This document shows, one piece after another, positions 58,872 to 64,000 of a DNA stretch of 64,000 nucleotides. The stretch spans positions 3,570,001 through 3,634,000 of the forward strand of contig JAMJFZ010001868.1 of NCBI GenBank assembly GCA_026225945.1. The letters are read 5' to 3'. Origin of the DNA: Cricetomys ansorgei. Lineage: Eukaryota > Chordata > Mammalia > Rodentia > Nesomyidae. The notes below the pieces were generated by a model that worked only from the letters and a program-made list of their open reading frames with translations, ran no database searches and was not told where the DNA came from. Numbering within the stretch: the first letter of the stretch is position 1; every line of letters begins with the position of its first letter. Both the position numbers and the translations under genes were made by a program.

Positions 58872-58990
58872 TAGGATAGTGTGTTCCAGCACAGATGACT
58901 GTCTCAAAAGGGCCCCATGGTTGGCACCAGTGCCGGAGTCTCAGGAAGAGCAGGTCTGCGTTCAAAGTGACAGCCCAAAGACAGAGGAAG
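58872..58990 (+). CDS. Limch1: Limch1 cassette exon 5 of 6
   Basis: Continuing from the AG left by the 57265 exon, this 119-nt segment reads S-RIVCSSTDDCLKRAPWLA, PVPESQEEQVCVQSDSPKT and E-E plus one base, and ends at a strong donor (aggaag|gtgaga). The acceptor is tacctgataacag after a pyrimidine-rich stretch. Its length is not a multiple of three (39 codons plus two), so it must be joined to an exon that corrects the phase. The next exon does exactly this (119 + 109 = 228). I do not recognise a domain. The call rests on splice sites, open frame and phase fit, and on the published count of six muscle-specific exons as I recall it. Confidence 0.75.
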
Positions 58991-59091
58991 GTGAGACACA
59001 GTGTGTCCTGCCGCCCAGGAGGTGACGGGCGGCGTGCAAACAGGCTTCTGGTGAACCCCCCCCATAATAAAACTGTCCTCTCTGGCTCTAG
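58991..59091 (+). other. Limch1: Limch1 mini-intron (101 nt)
   Basis: GT at 58991 and AG at 59090-59091 enclose only 101 nt, with a C-run (accccccccc type, 59056-59063) and a pyrimidine-rich 3' end (tcctctctggctctag). It is far shorter than every other intron in the window and is a candidate for intron retention. Confidence 0.7.
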
Positions 59092-59200
59092 CTGCACCCA
59101 CACAGCTGCCACAAGATGGCAGGGAACAAAAGGAAGTTATTCAAAAGGATTCTGAGATGCTGCTGAGAGCCGGAAGACCGGAGGGACGCAGCGGACCCCT
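59092..59200 (+). CDS. Limch1: Limch1 cassette exon 6 of 6
   Basis: The exon is 109 nt. Two bases complete an Ala codon, then it reads APTQLPQDGREQKEVIQ, KDSEMLLRAGRPEGRSGP and two bases (CT). The donor is gtgagc at 59201. The CT end takes the first base of the 36-nt exon at 63869 to give Leu, followed by F-G-P-R-T-P-V-S-D-D, so the frame runs on correctly. If the donor is not used, the frame reads C-T-G then TGA at 59202-59204, giving an immediate stop. No domain is recognised. With the 58872 exon it forms a frame-neutral pair. Confidence 0.72.
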
Positions 59201-59206
59201 GTGAGC

Positions 59207-59262
59207 CTCCTGCCTGCGCTCTGTGTGGTGCCGCCTCTGCTGTGTGCAGCTGGTGTGTGCCT
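59207..59262 (+). promoter_or_regulatory. YGCY cluster downstream of last cassette exon, candidate MBNL-binding region
   Basis: Several YGCY tetramers (tgcc, cgct, tgcc, cgcc, tgct, tgcc) occur within about 55 nt, beginning a few bases after the donor. MBNL proteins recognise YGCY clusters, and downstream clusters usually favour inclusion. Binding is inferred from the motif only. Confidence 0.4.
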
Positions 59263-59383
59263 AGATAAGTGCTGAGCATCCCCGTGTGCCCTTGCTGATG
59301 GGAGCAGTGGGGATAGAGCCGCTTAAGGGAATCCTAGGATCAGAGCTGTGCTTCTGGAGTCCACTGTGGATGGAGATTGCCTG

Positions 59384-59389
59384 TGCATG
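59384..59389 (+). promoter_or_regulatory. TGCATG, RBFOX-type splicing motif
   Basis: The hexamer lies 184 nt downstream of the last cassette exon, inside the usual window for RBFOX-enhanced inclusion. Chance occurrence cannot be excluded. Confidence 0.4.
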
Positions 59390-60134
59390 TGGCTGGGGAC
59401 TGGCCTGATTACCTCCTCCCCAATCATGAAAGGCAGAATGGGAACTTTTGCCAAGTAGCAGCTGTGTGACAGAGGCCTCACCAAGTCAGAAGGGGGATTT
59501 CCTACGCAGCTGCTCCATCTCCATGTACTCCTGCCTTGACTAGTGCCAGCGAGTGACACTACCGAATTCCTTTAGCAGGAAATGGGCTTTAACTGGCTGG
59601 ATCAAATGTTGCCCTAGAGCATGGCCTCTGGCCTCTGAGTAGGAGCCTTTGGGAACGGAAGTGAATTCAAAGAGAAAAAAAAAAATGCTCCTTCCTGGAA
59701 GGAAGTCCTGGCTGTGGTCTGAGAGGTCAGAACAAGATTCATTAAAAGATGATATTATGACCAGGAGAACTGGGGTGCTCCCTAGGCATCCCAGACCAAA
59801 CCAAATCCAGTTCTTTCCAGTTCTTTTTGCACTGCAGCAGGAAGTGTAAGAATCTGCCAAATAGATACCCAGGAATGACCAGAGATGAGGCCATCCTGTG
59901 CCCTTGTGACATTATTTCTCCAGGAGGGGGCTTGGCACATGCTTTCAGTGTATTGCTAATGCATCGTAGAGTGTGAAAGCCACTTACCTGCTTCTGCTGG
60001 AAGAAGTGGGATGTTTGACACTGGCCCAATCGTCCAGAATGTTTCTCTCTTTTGCATGTGAGCAGGTATGAAAAGAAGAGTTCAATGATGAGTTTACCCT
60101 AACCCATTCCTTCCGGTCTTCATCTTGTGGGCAA

Positions 60135-60140
60135 AATAAA
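60135..60140 (+). terminator. AATAAA, possible intronic polyadenylation signal
   Basis: AATAAA occurs 935 nt after the donor at 59201. If that donor were skipped, the transcript would stop translation at once and could be polyadenylated here. A GT-rich element directly downstream is weak (gttcttgtttctttctgg after about 20 nt). This is speculative. Confidence 0.25.
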
Positions 60141-61314
60141 TGGAAAATTCTTGTTTCTTTCTGGCTCACAGAGGAACCTTTGGCAAAGGGTAAAGGGGTC
60201 AGACTTCTTTCTAACCTCCTTGATTTTATGGATTTCAGGCCAAAGAAGATGGACGACATTTATAAAACTTGCAATTTAGTTTTTCAGCATCAGCCACCCT
60301 CACTGCCATCTGGTGGCAGGGTTTCCAGCCCACTTTCCGGCTTGATTTAAGATCCTGGAGTTCAAGGTCTCGTGTGGAAGCTGCTGCCACCATTTAACGG
60401 CATATATTAATATTGCCATAATAACATTATATATATGTATATATGTTTCTAAGTGTGGTCTACCTATCCAGTGTTGGGCAAGGAGGGAGAATTGCTTGCA
60501 TATCTCCTCAGCTCACTATAAAACAGAAAGTACTGACATTTCTGCTTCTCAAAAGCCCTTGATGGCACTGGGTCAAGGGCATGGTAGGGGCCAGGAAGAG
60601 CATTAACTAATCCCAAATTTTTAAAATCAGTACCCTAGCCATCCTGAGCAGTTGAATTTGATCCAAGGCTTCTACCCTGGATAATAACAGTAATAGAGTC
60701 TTATTACCATGATGTCTGGGGAGCAGGGACAACAGCCATGCTTCACACCATAGATGTAGAATGTGTTGTGTCGTCTTCAGTGTGTCTGCTCCCTCTCTAG
60801 CTCACCCCTGGAAGGTCACAGGTAGGTTGAGGGGATGTTGCTCATTTGGGAAAAGAAAAAAAAAAAAAAAGTTAAGTGACTGGATCTCATGTGGTTCCCA
60901 GGCTGAGGCTGGTCAAGGGCAAAGGGACTGAGTGGTCAACCTTGTCTTCCAGCTGATGCTTCACTCTGGATCTGTGGGCTACTGTAGAGCAAGCTAGAGC
61001 AAAAGGAAAGGAGGCAGGATCTTCAGGCTAGTCACCTAGTGCATTCTGGGCACATTCCTGTTTCCCACATACGACCTTTGAGAGTACGAATTTCTATTGA
61101 AGTCGGGAAACCAAACTTCAGGAGACAGCCCAGAATTAGAGCACCAAAATTTAAGCTTAGCTTTGAGTGGAAAACTACTTTTCTCCTTCAAGGCATTGCC
61201 TATGCAAGTCAAGGAGACCTGGTGAATTTCTGCCACGCATTTGTGGTTCACAATAGGATGAATAGTAAATGGAAGTGGAGAGAGGCATTAACTTTGTGAC
61301 ATACTTTATAAAAA

Positions 61315-61488
61315 CGTGTGTGTGTGTGTGTGTGTGTGTGCGCGTGTACACGCGAGTGTCCACATGCCAGAAGAGATCAGAGAGGCCTGTGGGAACTGGA
61401 TCTCTCCTTCTATCATGTGAGTTATAAAAACTCAGGTCGTCAGGCTTGGTGGCAAGCCCCTTTACCCACTGAGCCGTTCCCCAGCCCA
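61315..61488 (-). mobile_element. TG repeat plus B3-type SINE tail (reverse)
   Basis: (TG)n at 61316-61340 is followed by 'gaagagatcagagaggcctg', 'gatctctccttctatcatgt', 'ctcaggtcgtcaggcttggt' and 'acccactgagccgttcccca'. It has the same layout as the elements at 18780 and 52611. Confidence 0.85.
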
Positions 61489-63868
61489 CGGCATGCTTCT
61501 CGACTGAGCCAGCGTGCACTCTGAGAATGTGCATTTCCTTCTAACAGACGTTTCCTGTGTGATTACCGTGTGTGAAACACAAGGCTGGGTGCTCGTCCTA
61601 GATGAGTGGCAAAGCCATTTTCTACTCTCACTTCAAATTAGTTCAGAGTCTAGGGATCTACCGCTGGATGTTTGTGAGTTCCGAGACACCCGGTGAGTGC
61701 CGGAAGTTGTATAGACATAACCAGTCAGTGCATGGCTTGTTTCCATTACCCGTCCAAATACCCCTACCCTCAGCTTGGGACTTTGCTAATTGACTCTTCC
61801 GGTAAGTTGTTCATTCCAAGTCTTCCACAGTTGTTAACTCTGCACCCTACAGCCTACTGGCTCTTCTACTTTGCATTTACGAATCTCGGGGTAGGGGTGG
61901 GGAGAGGGAGAGAGCTGTTTGATAACTGAGAAGGCGCCTTGCAGCCCAGGTGCTAATTACCTTAGCAGAGGCAGTTTTACCTCCATTTGTGCCCTTTTAA
62001 AACTAACGAATCAGCCTAAGAGGAAATCCCTTAGACCCATGAACACATAGAAAAGGGCTAAAAGAAGGTAATCTTCGGGGACTGTACTATTCTCTCCGAT
62101 TTCCAAAAACGCCCCTCAAGGGCCTCCTCCGGCCACTGTTAAGAAAAGACAATCGGAAAAACGCTTGCGCAGCGAGACTCAGAATTTAGTAGGAATCTGT
62201 TTATCAGCAGAGATGCCCTTGAATGCTGTTACTTGTTCTGTAAAGAAACAACTGAAACTCAGATATATCCTTCGGGCAGCCGAGCCAAAGAGGCCGTGAC
62301 TGAAAACCCACCAAGGTGTGTGAGCCCTAAGTTCACTTCTGCATTATGCTGTGCTTCAATAAAACACTAACTAAATATCCAAATAGAGACGCAAAAACCC
62401 TCAACTGTTGGTCGACTCTTTCCCTCTTAATCATCCATCAAGAATAGCTTCTCCTTCAAAGACGGTTTAGAAAGCAGCGCCCTAGAATATGACCTTTTTA
62501 CTAACTGAAGTCCAGGTTTCCAGGCCTCAGAGCTGGCAGTGGTCATTCTTTCTCTCCTAGTGGGAAGGAACCCCCTCATCACTTGCTTCACAGATGCAGC
62601 ACTTGGGGCGCACTGAGAATCTGAAACTAGCACCTTCTGGAAGGGCCCCATGTGGAGCAAAATGAGTCTTCCACTGGCCTACGCAGAGCTCACAGCCCCT
62701 TCGTTGGCTTGCTTGTGGCACTTCAGCCGAAATCTGGAGTGTCACTCACATATGACTGCCTTCCCCGTGCACGAAATAATAATTATCAACAAACGTGGAA
62801 TGTTCTAGAATGACAAAAGTTTAAGGGGAAAAAAGGTGTGTGTGTGTCATGCATGTGTCTTCAGACGCTGTGGGGTAATTCCTCTAAAACTATAGGAAGA
62901 AACCTTCAGAATTACCCATTACTGATCATAGAGCAAGGCAGTGGTTGGCTGGCAATTCCAAGGCGTGGCTTCCCAAAAGCTAGAAGCAGGGCAGATTGTC
63001 CTCACTGCAGTATTCTTTGTCCACGTTCGTAATGCACAAGTGAGGAGCCTTTTAGGGGCAGAGGAGGACAGTGCCTTTAAACTCTCACCCTTGCTGAAGG
63101 CTCTTGTTCATGGAACCTGGTCATTCAGATGTCTGCTTTACAGGGTAACGTTCTTCTCTGCTGTGTAGGTACATCTAGGCCTAACAACCCTACCACAGAC
63201 GATACAACTTAATAAATCCAAATTATCAGTAGAATAGAAAAGATTAGGAAGAACTTTGTTTTTTTTCCAATTGTGGGATAGCCTCTGGGTCTGGTTGTGA
63301 TTAAGACTACCCGTTTTCTAGGAATTGTGGTTTTTGTCAAATGCAGACAGAAGGCACTGATTGGGGTTCTGGCTGAAGTTCTGGTTTGCTCTTAGAAAAC
63401 TGTTGAAATAGTCTTTGATGTTGTCTGTGCAAATGCATGAACATGCCAGGACAGCTCAGTGAGGGTGCGTGTATGCTGCGTGTCCGTTACAGCCCATTAC
63501 CACCACACAGAGGCGTGAGCAGGTTAACTGTTGGTGAACAACCGTGACGTCTTTGTGTTTCAAGCTGCCTTTTCCATACACTGTGGGTCACACCTAAGCC
63601 TCTTTGTGTTCGCATTAAATAGGGGTTTTTTTTCTTTATAAGCAGCATGGGATTATTTGATTTCTCTTCTGGGTTTTAACGTCAGAAACATCGAGGCTTT
63701 GATTTTCAGCAGTTAATGATTATTGCTAATTGTGTGATGACATTTCTCTTTCAGTGTGGCCAGCAAAAAGGTTTGGGACACATGACTTGACTTCTTCCAG
63801 TTTGTTTTTCCAGGTGGTCATAGCATCCACTCTCCGCCAGTCTCCTAACTGTGTATTTGGTCTTGTAG

Positions 63869-63904
63869 GTTCGGTCCGAGAACTCCTGTGTCAGATGACG
63901 CAGA
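63869..63904 (+). CDS. Limch1: Limch1 coding exon (36 nt), common to short and long forms
   Basis: The acceptor is 'gtgtatttggtcttgtag' and the donor gtaagt. One base completes the codon begun upstream, then it encodes FGPRTPVSDDA plus GA. Human LIMCH1 has Y-G-P-R-T-P-V-S-D-D-A-E-S directly after the E-R-P-F-R that ends the 44815 exon. This shows that the 44815 exon joins this one when the six-exon block is skipped. The exon is entered after two codon bases, the same phase left by both the 44815 and the 59092 exons. Exons for the coiled coil and the LIM domain follow outside the window. Confidence 0.93.
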
Positions 63905-64000
63905 GTAAGTGGCATCATGCTCATAGGATTACATTAATCACTAGCCTAACTGCATGCTTCCGGTACTTACCACTAATCGGCATGCGGTGGGTGCCGCAGC
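63905..64000 (+). other. Limch1: Limch1 intron, 5' end only
   Basis: The start of the next intron; nothing recognisable in the 96 bases present. Confidence 0.7.

Larger units (their letters stand above)
59201..63868 (+). other. Limch1: Limch1 intron (4,668 nt)
   Basis: Just past the donor lies a run of YGCY motifs (59207-59262), then TGCATG at 59384-59389. An AATAAA occurs at 60135-60140. A poly-A run (60851-60870) and a TG repeat with B3-type SINE (61315-61488) follow. I see nothing else in 59400-60850, 60880-61300 or 61490-63860. Confidence 0.75.

Noticed and set aside
1..64000. CRISPR arrays, bacterial operons, riboswitches, rRNA genes
   Set aside because: None seen. Intron-exon structure, SINEs and microsatellites show a mammalian nuclear genome.

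Overview
This window is nuclear DNA from a muroid rodent (mouse, rat, hamster or vole type). The introns are full of rodent SINEs (B1, B2, B3/B4 and ID families), with CA/TG microsatellites, ancient MIRs, an L1 3' end and a MaLR-type LTR. There are no bacterial operons, phage genes, CRISPR arrays or rRNA genes. The species cannot be fixed from sequence alone. The full-length B1 copies share a variant 3' end that differs from the common mouse/rat form as I remember it.

The only protein-coding gene I can support is the middle part of Limch1 (LIM and calponin-homology domains 1), on the + strand, as twelve exons with GT/AG borders. Positions 1-25723 lie inside the intron before the second half of the calponin-homology (CH) domain. 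Exons at 25724, 30806 and 32335 finish the CH domain. Exons at 39487 and 44815 encode a Ser/Pro-rich linker and the first 'P-D-x-x-K-D-D-x-x-x-R-R' unit. Six further exons (45943-59200) form a frame-neutral block of about 463 codons. They fit the six-exon cassette that, as I recall, makes the skeletal-muscle isoform (mLIMCH1). A 36-nt exon (63869-63904) resumes the common transcript. The 3' half of the gene, with coiled coil and LIM domain, lies beyond the window.

The gene product is an actomyosin-associated scaffold. The CH domain is an actin-binding-type module, and LIMCH1 is reported to bind and activate non-muscle myosin II. The cassette is built from repeated units that begin and end in the same intron phase, which points to exon duplication shared with the paralogue LMO7.

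Most notable observations: (1) an apparent one-base deletion near the 3' end of the 39487 exon that breaks the frame as written; (2) four exons carrying copies of one short motif, all with phase-2 borders; (3) a frame-coupled exon pair separated by a 101-nt intron; (4) RBFOX-type TGCATG sites and a YGCY cluster around the cassette; (5) a 64-bp tandem duplication, an older 98-bp-period duplication, a CpG-rich patch with 16-bp repeats, and a nested transposon. I see no wholly new biological system here.
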